Source of the DNA: Vreelandella aquamarina
Lineage (GTDB): Bacteria; Pseudomonadota; Gammaproteobacteria; Pseudomonadales; Halomonadaceae
NCBI RefSeq assembly: GCF_020075495.1
Contig: NZ_JABYQT010000007.1
Coordinates: 1-64,000, forward strand
DNA length: 64,000 bases
Direction of reading: 5' to 3'
Part shown: positions 46,671 to 54,756 of the stretch, piece after piece
Layout: the number at the start of each line of letters is the position of its first letter
How positions within the stretch are numbered: the first letter of the stretch is position 1
Translations under genes and position numbers: made by a program
The notes under the pieces: generated by a model
Database searches by the model: none
Seen by the model: only the letters and a program-made list of their open reading frames with translations
What the model was told of the DNA's origin: nothing

Positions 46671-47354
46671 TTAAGCGCTTTCCGGCAGTTGCCACTCAAT
46701 TGGCGTACGCCCCTGCTCCTTCAGAAACTGATTTGCCCGGGAAAACTGATGATTGCCGAAAAATCCCCGGTGAGCCGAGAGGGGTGAGGGGTGCGGAGAT
46801 TCCAGCACCAGGTGGCGCGTTTGATCGATCAGCGCCTTTTTCTGACGCGCATGGCTGCCCCACAGCAGAAAGACGCTGGGCGCCGCGTGCCGACTGACCG
46901 TTTCGATGGCCCGGTCGGTAAACGTCTCCCACCCCTTGCCCCGGTGAGAGGCCGCGTTCCCCTGCTCCACGGTCAACGCGGTATTCAAGAGCAGCACGCC
47001 CTGTTCGGCCCAGCTTGTCAGGCTGCCGTGAGCCACTGGCTGGAAACCGACATCCTCTTCGAGTTCCTTGTAGATATTGGCAAGCGACGGGGGCACTCGC
47101 ACCCCCGCCTGAACGGAAAAACTCAATCCATGCGCCTGATGCGGGCCGTGGTAAGGGTCCTGGCCCAGGATAACGACTTTCACTTCACTCAGCGGTGTCA
47201 GCTCGAAGGCGCGAAACCAGTTGGAGGAGTGAGGATAGATGACTTTTCTGGCCGCTTTTTCCTCGGCCAAAAACTGCTTGAGCGCCTTCATGTAATCGGC
47301 GTCAAACTCATTCCCGAGCCATTGGCTCCAGTCGTTGGTCAGCGGATTAGTCAT
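46671..47354 (-). CDS. ung: Uracil-DNA glycosylase
   Basis: 227 residues from the ATG at 47354. Family-1 UDG motifs: [21 protein letters not shown] (water-activating Asp), [10 protein letters not shown], and [15 protein letters not shown] (catalytic His and minor-groove wedge). It excises uracil from DNA. The ORF starts 8 bp inside the end of gpt, so translation is coupled to a purine salvage gene. Confidence 0.96.
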   Translation of the reverse strand: MTNPLTNDWSQWLGNEFDADYMKALKQFLAEEKAARKVIYPHSSNWFRAFELTPLSEVKVVILGQDPYHGPHQAHGLSFSVQAGVRVPPSLANIYKELEEDVGFQPVAHGSLTSWAEQGVLLLNTALTVEQGNAASHRGKGWETFTDRAIETVSRHAAPSVFLLWGSHARQKKALIDQTRHLVLESPHPSPLSAHRGFFGNHQFSRANQFLKEQGRTPIEWQLPESA

Positions 47355-47835
47355 AATTCCTTTTAACTTGGTCGACGAGTGGCTCAACGTAGGCAATTCC
47401 CATATCCCAGGGAAACTGGATCCAGCACTGCTGAGCCACTTCAGTGAGATACTGATCTACCAGAGGACGACCCTCCGGTTTAGCATAGATCGTCACGAAA
47501 TGCGCTTTAGGCAACATTTCACGCACCGCACGCGCGGTCTTGCCAGTATCGACCAGGTCATCCACCAGCAGCCAGCCTTCGCCATCATGCTCGACGCCCT
47601 TCATGACATCGAGGCCACCCTGCTCCATGTGATCGTAGCTCTTGATGCATACGGTATCAATCAGGCGGATGTTGAGTTCGCGAGCGATCAGGGCAGCGGG
47701 AATCAGCCCGCCACGGGTAATCGCCACAATGCCCTTGAAGTCACGCTCGATCATCTGATGACAAAGCTGGCGCACGTCACGGTGCAGCTGATCCCAGGAA
47801 ATCGTGAAATGTTGATGATAGCGTTCGCTGCTCAT
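47347..47835 (-). CDS. gpt: Xanthine-guanine phosphoribosyltransferase
   Basis: 162 residues from the ATG at 47835, chosen by similarity to E. coli Gpt (MS.RY...TWD pattern); the frame reaches 47868. Motifs: [31 protein letters not shown] (PRPP site), [15 protein letters not shown], and PWDMGIAY. It salvages guanine, xanthine and hypoxanthine. It is 8 bp after apt and overlaps ung by 8 bp. Confidence 0.92.
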   Translation of the reverse strand: MSSERYHQHFTISWDQLHRDVRQLCHQMIERDFKGIVAITRGGLIPAALIARELNIRLIDTVCIKSYDHMEQGGLDVMKGVEHDGEGWLLVDDLVDTGKTARAVREMLPKAHFVTIYAKPEGRPLVDQYLTEVAQQCWIQFPWDMGIAYVEPLVDQVKRNYD

Positions 47836-47843
47836 GAGTGGCG

Positions 47844-48389
47844 TTACTCGTCTTCGTTGAAAGAACATACCGCGAATACGCTAAACCCTGCATCGCGAAT
47901 TTTTTGAGAGCCGCCCAGTTCAGGCAGATCAATGATGGTTGCGGTTTCCACAACCTGCCCACCGCAACGCTGAATCAGGTTGGCCGCGGCCAGCATGGTG
48001 CCGCCGGTGGCGATCAGGTCATCCATCAGAAGAATACGGTCATCCTTCTGAAAGGCGTCCGCATGAAGCTCGACTTCAGAGTGGCCGTACTCCAGCGTAT
48101 AGGTTTCACTGACGGTCTTGAAGGGCAGTTTGCCTTTCTTGCGTACGGGCACGAAGCTGCAACCCAGTTCATAAGCCAGCGGCGCACCGATAATGAAGCC
48201 GCGGGCATCGATCGCCGCGATGGCATCCAGATTCATTTCCTGATAGCGGTGCACGAAGCTGTCAATCAGCTTGCGAAACGCCGCGCTGTTTTGCAACAGC
48301 GGGGTAATATCGCGAAAGTTGACGCCCTGTTCGGGCCAGTCAGGAACGGTGCGAATAACCGACTTGATGTAGTCGCCGTAGATGCTCAT
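47844..48389 (-). CDS. apt: Adenine phosphoribosyltransferase
   Basis: 181 residues from the ATG at 48389 (GAGAG upstream). PRPP motif [21 protein letters not shown], the [18 protein letters not shown] loop and [10 protein letters not shown] flexible loop are standard. It makes AMP from adenine. It lies between the NCS2 permease and gpt. Confidence 0.95.
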   Translation of the reverse strand: MSIYGDYIKSVIRTVPDWPEQGVNFRDITPLLQNSAAFRKLIDSFVHRYQEMNLDAIAAIDARGFIIGAPLAYELGCSFVPVRKKGKLPFKTVSETYTLEYGHSEVELHADAFQKDDRILLMDDLIATGGTMLAAANLIQRCGGQVVETATIIDLPELGGSQKIRDAGFSVFAVCSFNEDE

Positions 48390-48440
48390 CGCGTCTCTCA
48401 TAGATTGGTAAGAATAGCTTGGTAAAAATAGCCCGGGCGT

Positions 48441-49739
48441 TTAGCCCAGGAACAGGAACTTCACAGCAAACAACAGCGCCAGGATCACGACCGCCGGGTT
48501 CAGGTCGCCAAAGCGGCCCGATAGCGTCTTGATACCCACAAAGCTGATGAACCCAAGGGCGATACCGTCGGCAATCGAGAAGGTAAGCGGCATGGCAAGC
48601 GCTGCAATCAACACCGGGGCGGCATCGGTCGGGTCATCCCAATTGGCGTGGGCAAGGCTGCCGGCCATCAGTACCGCGACATATAAAAGTGCCCCCGCCG
48701 TGGCATAGGCAGGAATCGAGCCGGCCAGCGGCGCAAAGAACAGGCTGACCAAGAACAGAACGCCGACCACCACCGCCGTGAGCCCCGTGCGGCCGCCGGA
48801 AGCAATTCCCGCCGTTGATTCAATGTAGCTCGTGGTCGTCGATGTACCCAGCGCGGCACCCGCCATGGAAGCGGTGCTGTCTGCCATCATGGCGCGCCCG
48901 ATACGCGGGAGCTTGCCATCCTTGTCCAGCAGCTTGCCGCGGTGGGCAACGCCTACCAAGGTGCCCGAGGTGTCAAACAGATCCACGAACAAAAAGGCAA
49001 AGATGACGCTGAGCATGGCGACGTCCAGCGCGCCCATCAAGTCCATTGCCATGAAGGTAGGCGCGATCGACGGCGGCATCGACATGATGCCGGCATACTG
49101 GTTATGACCCAGCAGCATGGCCACGATGGTGATGCCTAGAATGCCGATCAGGACCGCGCCCTTGACTCGCAGATAGGCAAGCGCGGTAATCACGAAAAAG
49201 CCCAGCAGCGCATAGAGCGGCGCGGGCTCGGAAAGGTCGCCCATGGCGACGAGCGTGGCCGGATTGGCGACCACGATACCCGCGTTCTTGAGCGCGATCA
49301 TGGCAAGAAACAGGCCGATACCTGCCGCAATACCGAGACGCAACGACATCGGGATCGAGTTGATGATCCACTCGCGGATCTTGAAGATACTCAGCAGGAA
49401 AAACGTCAGGCCCGAGAAGAAGACGGCCCCCAGCGCCGCCTCCCAGCTATACCCCATGCCGAGCACCACGCCATAGGTAAAGAAGGCATTCAGCCCCATG
49501 CCCGGCGCCTGGGCAATGGGATAATTGGCCCATATCCCCATCACGAAACAGCCAATGGCCGCGGCCACGCAGGTCGCAACAAACACCGCGCCATAATCCA
49601 TGCCCGCTTCCGAAAGGATGCTCGGATTCACGAAAATGATGTAGGCCATGGTCAAGAAGGTAGTGATTCCGGCCACCACCTCGGTCTTCACATTCGTGTT
49701 CAGCTCGGTCAGCTTGAAATAGTTGTCCAGAAATTTCAT
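48441..49739 (-). CDS. NCS2-family purine permease (AzgA/AdeP-like)
   Basis: 432 residues from the ATG at 49739 (GAAGGAT upstream). The start (FKLTELNTNVKTEVVAGITTFLTMAYIIFVNPSIL) and GTSTTTSYIESTAGIASGGRTGLTAVV mark the AzgA-like adenine, hypoxanthine and guanine permeases. About fourteen hydrophobic segments. Substrate set cannot be read exactly, but adjacency to apt and gpt favours purines. First gene of the salvage block. Confidence 0.9.
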   Translation of the reverse strand: MKFLDNYFKLTELNTNVKTEVVAGITTFLTMAYIIFVNPSILSEAGMDYGAVFVATCVAAAIGCFVMGIWANYPIAQAPGMGLNAFFTYGVVLGMGYSWEAALGAVFFSGLTFFLLSIFKIREWIINSIPMSLRLGIAAGIGLFLAMIALKNAGIVVANPATLVAMGDLSEPAPLYALLGFFVITALAYLRVKGAVLIGILGITIVAMLLGHNQYAGIMSMPPSIAPTFMAMDLMGALDVAMLSVIFAFLFVDLFDTSGTLVGVAHRGKLLDKDGKLPRIGRAMMADSTASMAGAALGTSTTTSYIESTAGIASGGRTGLTAVVVGVLFLVSLFFAPLAGSIPAYATAGALLYVAVLMAGSLAHANWDDPTDAAPVLIAALAMPLTFSIADGIALGFISFVGIKTLSGRFGDLNPAVVILALLFAVKFLFLG

Positions 49740-49936
49740 GTAGGTTTTTATCCTTCGCGCAAACGCAGAATGCGTTCCCTTGGAGCGAGAAAAGCCGCAC
49801 ATATTACCGAAAGGCACTGCGGGATGCGAGCGCCGGACGCGCAGCCGGTTACGGCGAAACGTCTTTCGCCAATCACTAGGCTAGCAATCTTCAGGCCAGA
49901 CACTGCCGGATCTGCTGGCTAGCCGTCATCAACCGT

Positions 49937-50563
49937 TTATAACCGCTTGGCAAGTACCCGCTCGACGGTCTCGACGATGACTTGGGTCTGAGGATCGATT
50001 TCAATATTGACCTCGTCGCCAGGTACGCGCTCGCTCAGGACGGTGCGGCTCAGCGTCTCGGGAATCAGGTTGACGCTAAACTCGATCCCGCTGTCATCGG
50101 TACTGCGGCGCACATCCCCCACCGTCAGGCTGATACCATCCACCCCGATGTACCCCTTTTCGAAGACAAACCGACCAATGGTATCGGGCAGAGAAAACCA
50201 GAGCCGGCGATTGTTGGGCGCCTCTTCGATGGCCACCACTGGCGCCATGCAGATGATGTGGCCGGACATGGAGTGCCCGCCGATTTCATCACCGAAACGC
50301 GCGGCACGCTCTATGTTGACACGATCACCTTTTACAACTGCACCAAGGTTGGTCAGCCGAAGCGTCTCGCGCATCAAGTCAAAGCTGACGTTATCTCCCT
50401 CGATTGCGGTGACGGTCAGACAGACCCCGTTATGCGCCACCGAGGCGCCAATTTCCAGTCCCTCGCGCATGTCAGGCGACAAAGCCACCACGTGGGTTCG
50501 AAATTCTTCAAGCTCATGCACCTCGATGACGACGGCGGTGCCCTGCACGATCCCGGTAAACAT
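49937..50563 (-). CDS. ribE: Riboflavin synthase alpha subunit
   Basis: 208 residues in two lumazine-binding repeats, beginning MFTGIVQG, with [14 protein letters not shown] in the first half and [15 protein letters not shown] in the second. It dismutates two 6,7-dimethyl-8-ribityllumazines to riboflavin. It stands alone here, with the metN region divergent. A perfect 8-bp inverted repeat (50645-50652, 50660-50667) lies upstream, but nothing resembles an FMN riboswitch. Confidence 0.93.
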   Translation of the reverse strand: MFTGIVQGTAVVIEVHELEEFRTHVVALSPDMREGLEIGASVAHNGVCLTVTAIEGDNVSFDLMRETLRLTNLGAVVKGDRVNIERAARFGDEIGGHSMSGHIICMAPVVAIEEAPNNRRLWFSLPDTIGRFVFEKGYIGVDGISLTVGDVRRSTDDSGIEFSVNLIPETLSRTVLSERVPGDEVNIEIDPQTQVIVETVERVLAKRL

Positions 50564-50801
50564 AATCCCCCCTTGCTGCGCTAGCCTAAAGGCGCTTATT
50601 CAAACATGAATCCATAAAGGTGCAAGTGTACGCCGATAGCTTTACCGTTGCGCCCACGACGCAACGGCAATATCTGCCCCGTTCGGCCACGCCGCCCTGG
50701 CAGCCGTATCGAACTCAAGAGCAAAATGAACCGCAGCACGGCGCATGATCACGCTTTTCACCTGAGCATAGGCATTCCTGCATGAAAAAATCCGGTTTCA
50801 A

Positions 50802-50830
50802 TTGACAACCCAGAACGTGCTCTTTAGACT
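50802..50830 (+). promoter_or_regulatory. metN promoter (-35 TTGACA, -10 TAGACT)
   Basis: A consensus TTGACA (50802-50807) and TAGACT (50825-50830, four of six) lie 17 bp apart. Transcription would start near 50837, a few bases before the riboswitch aptamer. Confidence 0.65.
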
Positions 50831-50845
50831 TTCGGCCCATGTAAT

Positions 50846-50915
50846 GACGCCGATTTGTACCCAGATTGCGGGCGTCCACCAGGCCTCTGGCCTGGTGAAG
50901 TGCAGCTAAAAGGGT
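50846..50915 (+). promoter_or_regulatory. SAM-II riboswitch aptamer upstream of metNIQ
   Basis: P1 is GACGCC (50846-50851) with GGCGTC (50871-50876), enclosing GATTTGTACCC and ATTGC. A variable hairpin (CACCAGGCC/GGCCTGGTG, 50877-50897) follows, then GTGCAGCTAAAAGGGT (50900-50915). GATTTG, the TTGC segment and GCTAAA with the pseudoknot ACCC:GGGT are the SAM-II (metA motif) signature. It should sense S-adenosylmethionine and lower expression of methionine import. Confidence 0.82.
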
Positions 50916-50930
50916 GTGTCCAGCGTTGAT

Positions 50931-50957
50931 GGCCACCCGTAAGGGTGGCCTTTTTTT
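50931..50957 (+). terminator. Riboswitch-controlled terminator before metN
   Basis: GGCCACCC (50931-50938), loop GTAA, GGGTGGCC (50943-50950), then seven T. It sits between the aptamer and the metN ATG. The GGGT of the aptamer can pair with CACCC here, giving a possible antiterminator when SAM is absent. Confidence 0.9.
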
Positions 50958-51020
50958 ATTCCCCGCCCCCGCACCTGCTTCCCCGTACTCCGTCTAAGGC
51001 CTCCCATTAAGGCAGACGCC

Positions 51021-52064
51021 ATGATTGAACTCAGCAACGTTAGTAAAACCTACGGCAGCGGCGATAGCGCCGTACATGCTCTCAAAGATGTCGATTTACG
51101 CGTGCCCAAGGGCACTATCCACGGCGTTATCGGCCTTTCCGGTGCCGGCAAATCCACCCTGATTCGCTGCGTCAACCTCCTGGAACGCCCGACCCAGGGC
51201 AGCGTGATGGTCGATGGCCAGGAGATGACGCGCCTAAACGGCAGCGCCCTGAACCAGGCACGTCACCGCATCGGCATGATCTTTCAGCATTTCAACCTGC
51301 TGACCACGCGTAATGTCTTCGATAACGTCGCCCTCCCCCTTGAGCTGATGGGAGAAAAACGCAGCGTCATCAAAGACCGCGTACTGCCCTTGCTCAAGAT
51401 GGTAGGTCTGGCGGACAAGGCACAACAGTACCCCGCGCAACTGTCCGGCGGCCAGAAACAGCGCGTAGCCATTGCTCGCGCCCTGGCCAGCAAACCCGGC
51501 GTTTTGCTCTGCGATGAGGCAACGTCTGCCCTTGACCCGCAAACGACCGGCGCGATTCTCGAGCTTCTACGCGACATCAACCAGCAGCTCGGCATTACCA
51601 TCTTGCTGATCACCCACGAAATGGAGGTGGTCAAGTCGATCTGTCACCGGGTCAGCCTGATCTCCAACGGCGAACTGGTCGAAGATGCCGAGGTGGGAGA
51701 GTTCTTCACCGCCCCAACCACCCAGCTGGGCCGAGAATTTCTCAACGACTTCCTGCAGCTCACGCCGCCCAAGGAGCTGCTGGAGCGGCTTGAAGGCGCA
51801 CCAGGGCCCAGCACTCACCCAGTCGTGCGGCTCACGTTTTCAGGCGATGCCGTTTCTACCCCGCTCATTTCGCGTCTGGCACGCGACTGCAACGTCGACG
51901 TCAGCATTCTGCAAGCCAAGGTGGAATCCATCCAGGACCGTACGCTGGGGCTCATGATTGCCGAATTACTGGGGTCAGAGACACAAACCCGGGAGGCCAT
52001 GGACTATCTTCAATCCCACCAACTACACGTAGAGGTACTGGGTCATGTCCAGCGCACTAGTTAA
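51021..52064 (+). CDS. metN: Methionine ABC transporter ATP-binding protein MetN
   Basis: 347 residues. Walker A GLSGAGKSTLIR near 40, LSGGQKQRVAIARAL and LLCDEATSALDP are the ATPase motifs. The C-terminal about 75 residues (270-345) form the NIL (ACT-like) domain that binds methionine and inhibits transport. It imports D- and L-methionine with MetI and MetQ. Controlled by the SAM-II riboswitch; overlaps metI by 20 bp. Confidence 0.95.
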   Translation: MIELSNVSKTYGSGDSAVHALKDVDLRVPKGTIHGVIGLSGAGKSTLIRCVNLLERPTQGSVMVDGQEMTRLNGSALNQARHRIGMIFQHFNLLTTRNVFDNVALPLELMGEKRSVIKDRVLPLLKMVGLADKAQQYPAQLSGGQKQRVAIARALASKPGVLLCDEATSALDPQTTGAILELLRDINQQLGITILLITHEMEVVKSICHRVSLISNGELVEDAEVGEFFTAPTTQLGREFLNDFLQLTPPKELLERLEGAPGPSTHPVVRLTFSGDAVSTPLISRLARDCNVDVSILQAKVESIQDRTLGLMIAELLGSETQTREAMDYLQSHQLHVEVLGHVQRTS

Positions 52065-52698
52065 CCTTATTCTTCAGGCCACGCTGGATACGCTGTATAT
52101 GGTGGCGATTTCCGGCGTGATCTCGACACTGGTCGGGCTTCCTTTGGGCATTCTGCTTTATACCACGCGACCACGCCAAATCCTGGCGCAGCCGGTGCTT
52201 AACCAGGTGCTGGGCATCATTACCAACGTGGGCCGCTCGATTCCCTTCATCATCTTGATGGTGGCGATCATTCCTTTCACACGAATGCTGGTCGGCACGT
52301 CGATCGGCATTAACGCAGCATCAGTCCCTCTAACCATTGCCGCCATTCCTTTCGTGGCAAGACTGATCGAAGGAGCCCTCAACGAAGTATCGCCAGGGCT
52401 GATCGAATCGGCGCAATCAATGGGCGCCACTCCTTGGCAGATCATTTGCAAGGTGCTCGTGCCCGAGGCACGCGGGGGCATCATCACCGGTTTGACCATT
52501 ACACTGGTCACCCTCGTGAGCTATTCTGCCATGGCAGGCGCAGTAGGCGGCGGAGGCCTTGGGGACCTGGGAATTCGCTACGGCTACAACCGCTTCAACC
52601 CGACCATCATGCTGATAACCGTTGTGATTCTGGTTGTCATGGTGCAGGGCTTTCAAAGCCTGGGCGACTATCTGGTGCGCAAGAGCGATCGCAAGTGA
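52045..52698 (+). CDS. metI: Methionine ABC transporter permease MetI
   Basis: 217 residues with about five membrane helices and the permease signature EVSPGLIESAQSMGATPWQIICKVLVPEA that docks the ATPase. It overlaps metN by 20 bp, so translation is coupled. MetN2-MetI2 plus MetQ make up the importer in the inner membrane. Confidence 0.95.
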   Translation: MSSALVNLILQATLDTLYMVAISGVISTLVGLPLGILLYTTRPRQILAQPVLNQVLGIITNVGRSIPFIILMVAIIPFTRMLVGTSIGINAASVPLTIAAIPFVARLIEGALNEVSPGLIESAQSMGATPWQIICKVLVPEARGGIITGLTITLVTLVSYSAMAGAVGGGGLGDLGIRYGYNRFNPTIMLITVVILVVMVQGFQSLGDYLVRKSDRK

Positions 52699-52801
52699 TG
52701 ATAGTACGCGGCTACACAGATCTATAATAAAAATGCATTAGAATTATATTTTTTATTCCACTACTATCGATGCAAGTGATACAAACCAACAGGAGACGTC
52801 C

Positions 52802-53593
52802 ATGCAAAAACTCGTAATCGGCACACTTACCGCCCTGGCCCTGGCAGTCAACGTTGCCAATGCAGAAACCCGTACCATCAAGATGGGCACCGTTGCCGGC
52901 CCCGAAACCGAAGTGATGGAAGTCGCTGCGCGCATTGCCAAGGAAGAGTTCGATTTGAATGTCGAAATTATCGAATTCACTGACTATGTAACGCCCAATG
53001 CCGCACTTGCCGATGGCAGCCTGGATGCCAATGCCTATCAGCACGCCCCTTACCTGAACTCGATGGTCAATGATCGCGGGTATGATCTGGCGATTGCGGG
53101 CTACACCTTCGTGTACCCGATTGGCGCCTACTCCGAGAAGTTCGACAGCATTGACGACCTGCCCGATGGCGCCCAGATCGCCCTGCCCAACGACCCCTCC
53201 AATGAAGGTCGTGCACTGATTCTGATGCATAACGAAGGCCTGATCACTCTGAACGATCCGGAGAATCTGGAAGCCACGCCGATCGATATCGCAGAAAACC
53301 CGCGCAAGTTCCGCTTCCGTGAAATCGAAGCGGCGCAGCTTCCGCGCGTACTGCCGGATGTGGACATGGCCTTTATCAATAACACCTTTGCCCAGCCAGC
53401 GGGCCTGAGCCTGGATGATGCGCTTATCAAGGAAGGCCCCGAATCGCCTTACGTGAACCTGATCGCCGTACGCGGTGGCGATGAAGAGCGTGAAGACATT
53501 CGCCAACTGGTAGATGCTTATCAGCGCGACGAAGTTGCGGCGAAAGCTGAAGAGCTGTTCAAGGGCGCAGCGGTTCCCGGTTGGACCGAATAA
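52802..53593 (+). CDS. metQ: Methionine-binding protein MetQ (periplasmic)
   Basis: 263 residues with a signal peptide cleaved after about residue 21 (VANA|ET), GAGA ribosome site upstream. It is a NlpA-type substrate-binding protein: KMGTVAGPETEVME, FTDYVTPNAALADGSLDANAYQH, ALPNDPSNEGRAL. There is no lipobox Cys, unlike many MetQ lipoproteins, so this form would be soluble in the periplasm. It is 103 bp after metI, within the same riboswitch-controlled transcript. Confidence 0.93.
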   Translation: MQKLVIGTLTALALAVNVANAETRTIKMGTVAGPETEVMEVAARIAKEEFDLNVEIIEFTDYVTPNAALADGSLDANAYQHAPYLNSMVNDRGYDLAIAGYTFVYPIGAYSEKFDSIDDLPDGAQIALPNDPSNEGRALILMHNEGLITLNDPENLEATPIDIAENPRKFRFREIEAAQLPRVLPDVDMAFINNTFAQPAGLSLDDALIKEGPESPYVNLIAVRGGDEEREDIRQLVDAYQRDEVAAKAEELFKGAAVPGWTE

Positions 53594-53620
53594 CGTTCCA
53601 GCCACTTACTTGCACTGGTT

Positions 53621-53648
53621 AACAGGTCGGCCTTGGCGCCGACCTGTT
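53621..53648. terminator. Hairpin after metQ, possible terminator
   Basis: AACAGGTCGGC (53621-53631) pairs perfectly with GCCGACCTGTT (53638-53648), an 11-bp stem, 28 bp after the metQ stop. No T-run follows, so termination may be partial and msrC may still be read through. Confidence 0.5.
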
Positions 53649-53667
53649 GCGTTAGGAAGAGATTACG

Positions 53668-54138
53668 ATGTCATCGACTGATTACACGCTGCTGAATCGT
53701 CAATTGGAAGCACTTCTCGATACACGGGACTGGCTCACCAACAGCGCCCAGACCTGCGCCTTCATTCACCAGGAAGTTGCTGACTTGAACTGGGCCGGCT
53801 TTTACCTTCAGCGCGAGCCCGAGGTACTGGGCCTTGGCCCGTTTCAGGGCAAGCCCGCCTGCCACCCCATTCCTTTCAGCAAAGGCGTCTGCGGTGCAGC
53901 TGCTCGCCATCAGCGCACGCAACGAGTGGATGATGTGCATCAGGTGGCCGATCATATCGCTTGTGATGCCAACTCGCGCTCGGAGCTTGTAATACCCATC
54001 GTGGTCGATGGGTATCTGTGGGGCGTTCTAGACCTGGACAGCCCGTTACCGGCGCGTTTCACGGCGGAAGATCAGGCCGGTATAGAAGCACTGGTCGCCA
54101 CGTTTCAGCGCCGAACCGACCTGTCGAGAGATACCTGA
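53668..54138 (+). CDS. msrC: Free methionine-(R)-sulfoxide reductase (GAF-domain)
   Basis: 156 residues forming one GAF domain. The conserved catalytic cysteines are in ACHPIPFSKGVCGAA and HIACDANSRSELVIPI, with the DLDSP close. It reduces free L-methionine-R-sulfoxide to methionine using thioredoxin. The AGGA ribosome site is clear. Its place directly after metNIQ suggests joint recovery of imported oxidised methionine. Confidence 0.93.
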   Translation: MSSTDYTLLNRQLEALLDTRDWLTNSAQTCAFIHQEVADLNWAGFYLQREPEVLGLGPFQGKPACHPIPFSKGVCGAAARHQRTQRVDDVHQVADHIACDANSRSELVIPIVVDGYLWGVLDLDSPLPARFTAEDQAGIEALVATFQRRTDLSRDT

Positions 54139-54142
54139 CTGC

Positions 54143-54421
54143 CTAGTGGTAGGTATGCAGATGGATGGTGCAAAAGGCACGAAAGATGACATCGCTCATG
54201 GAAAGCTCGCCACTACGCCGAGCTTTGCGCAAGGTCTGATCAAGTATTTCTTCTGCCTTGTGATGACTCAGGCCCAGCTCTTGAGCGGTTTGATAATAGT
54301 CATCCAGCTCGGCGCTTTCGATATCACTGCTGACCGGGCGCACGCTTGCCTGCGGCTTCAAGCCTGCGCCAATATTGCTTAACGCCGTGAACCAGCTGGG
54401 CAGTATTACGTTGAGGTACAT
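54143..54421 (-). CDS. Hypothetical small protein
   Basis: 92 residues from the ATG at 54421 (AAGGATG six bases upstream). I do not recognise it. Acidic and basic residues alternate in a helical C-terminal half (ELDDYYQTAQELGLSHHKAEEILDQTL), and no signal or membrane segment is certain. Promoter sequence TATAAT with CTGACA lies just upstream, overlapping the small-RNA promoter on the other strand. It converges with msrC with a 4-bp gap. Confidence 0.65.
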   Translation of the reverse strand: MYLNVILPSWFTALSNIGAGLKPQASVRPVSSDIESAELDDYYQTAQELGLSHHKAEEILDQTLRKARRSGELSMSDVIFRAFCTIHLHTYH

Positions 54422-54512
54422 AGTTTCATCCTTGAAGTATGCTCACGAGCAGAGTAGCCCATGTGGCTAAGAAAACCAGTACAACTTTTCTTTCAAAAAA
54501 GCTTGTGCAGAT

Positions 54513-54542
54513 ATTATACATGAGATAGTCTGAAGTTGTCAG
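54513..54542 (-). promoter_or_regulatory. Promoter of the small hypothetical gene
   Basis: On the minus strand CTGACA (54542-54537) and a perfect TATAAT (54518-54513) are 18 bp apart, start near 54506, about 85 nt before the ATG at 54421. It overlaps the plus-strand -10 of the small RNA, so the two promoters may exclude each other. Confidence 0.55.
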
Positions 54543-54646
54543 CGGCAGGGAGCTGCTTAAAGGAACTATCGCTCAGGATGAGCGGCCACATGCCAGGATG
54601 GCAGGAAGCCCCATAAAAAAACGCCCCTTCGCCGGGGCGTTTTTTT
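54524..54646 (+). ncRNA. Probable CsrB/RsmX-Y-Z-type small RNA (CsrA sponge)
   Basis: About 123 nt from a start near 54524 (-10 TATTAT 54512-54517, poor -35) to the T-run of a perfect terminator. It carries four CAGGnnG elements: CAGGGAG (54546), CAGGATG (54574), CAGGATG (54594), CAGGAAG (54602), plus AAGGAAC. Three GGA motifs sit in hairpin loops: GCAG-GGAG-CTGC, GCTC-AGGAT-GAGC and TGCC-AGGAT-GGCA. A closing stem GATAGT (54524-54529)/ACTATC (54565-54570) frames the 5' part. This is the design of RNAs that bind CsrA/RsmA. No GacA-type TGTAAG-N6-CTTACA box is visible; an inverted repeat TAGCC-N5-GGCTA is centred near -62. Confidence 0.75.
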
Positions 54647-54651
54647 ATGGG
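54610..54651. terminator. 18-bp perfect bidirectional terminator
   Basis: CCCATAAAAAAACGCCCC (54610-54627) and GGGGCGTTTTTTTATGGG (54634-54651) form an 18-bp stem with a TTCGCC loop. With T-runs on both sides it works in both directions; on the plus strand it would end the small RNA at about 54646. Confidence 0.93.
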
Positions 54652-54727
54652 TGTTTGTTTCATGAGCGTGTGTCGGCCACTGCATTGGAGACTTTGCCTG
54701 TGACCGAGTAACGACACAGAAACGAAA

Positions 54728-54752
54728 AAGCCCCATGCATTGCATGGGGCTT
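54728..54752 (-). terminator. Terminator of the tRNA-Val operon
   Basis: AAGCCCCATGCA (54728-54739) pairs with TGCATGGGGCTT (54741-54752). On the minus strand the run TTTTT follows, 5 bp beyond the CCA end of the second tRNA transcribed. Confidence 0.85.
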
Positions 54753-54756
54753 GATC

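Larger units (their letters stand above)
50564..51020. other. ribE-metN intergenic region
   Basis: 457 bp. It contains an 8-bp inverted repeat (CCGTTGCG/CGCAACGG), a metN promoter (50802-50830), a SAM-II aptamer (50846-50915) and a terminator (50931-50957). The stretch 50668-50800 shows no recognised element. Confidence 0.7.
54422..54756. other. Intergenic region between small ORF and tRNA-Val genes
   Basis: 335 bp holding divergent promoters, the probable small RNA (54524-54646), a strong bidirectional terminator (54610-54651) and the tRNA terminator (54728-54752). About 75 bp between the two terminators show nothing. Confidence 0.7.

Noticed and set aside
50645..50667. FMN riboswitch or regulatory hairpin before ribE
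   Set aside because: Only a simple 8-bp inverted repeat is present; the multi-helix FMN aptamer is absent.
54610..54651. Attachment site or insertion remnant next to the tRNA genes
   Set aside because: The repeat is a terminator with A/T flanks; no integrase, duplication of the tRNA 3' end or foreign composition is visible.
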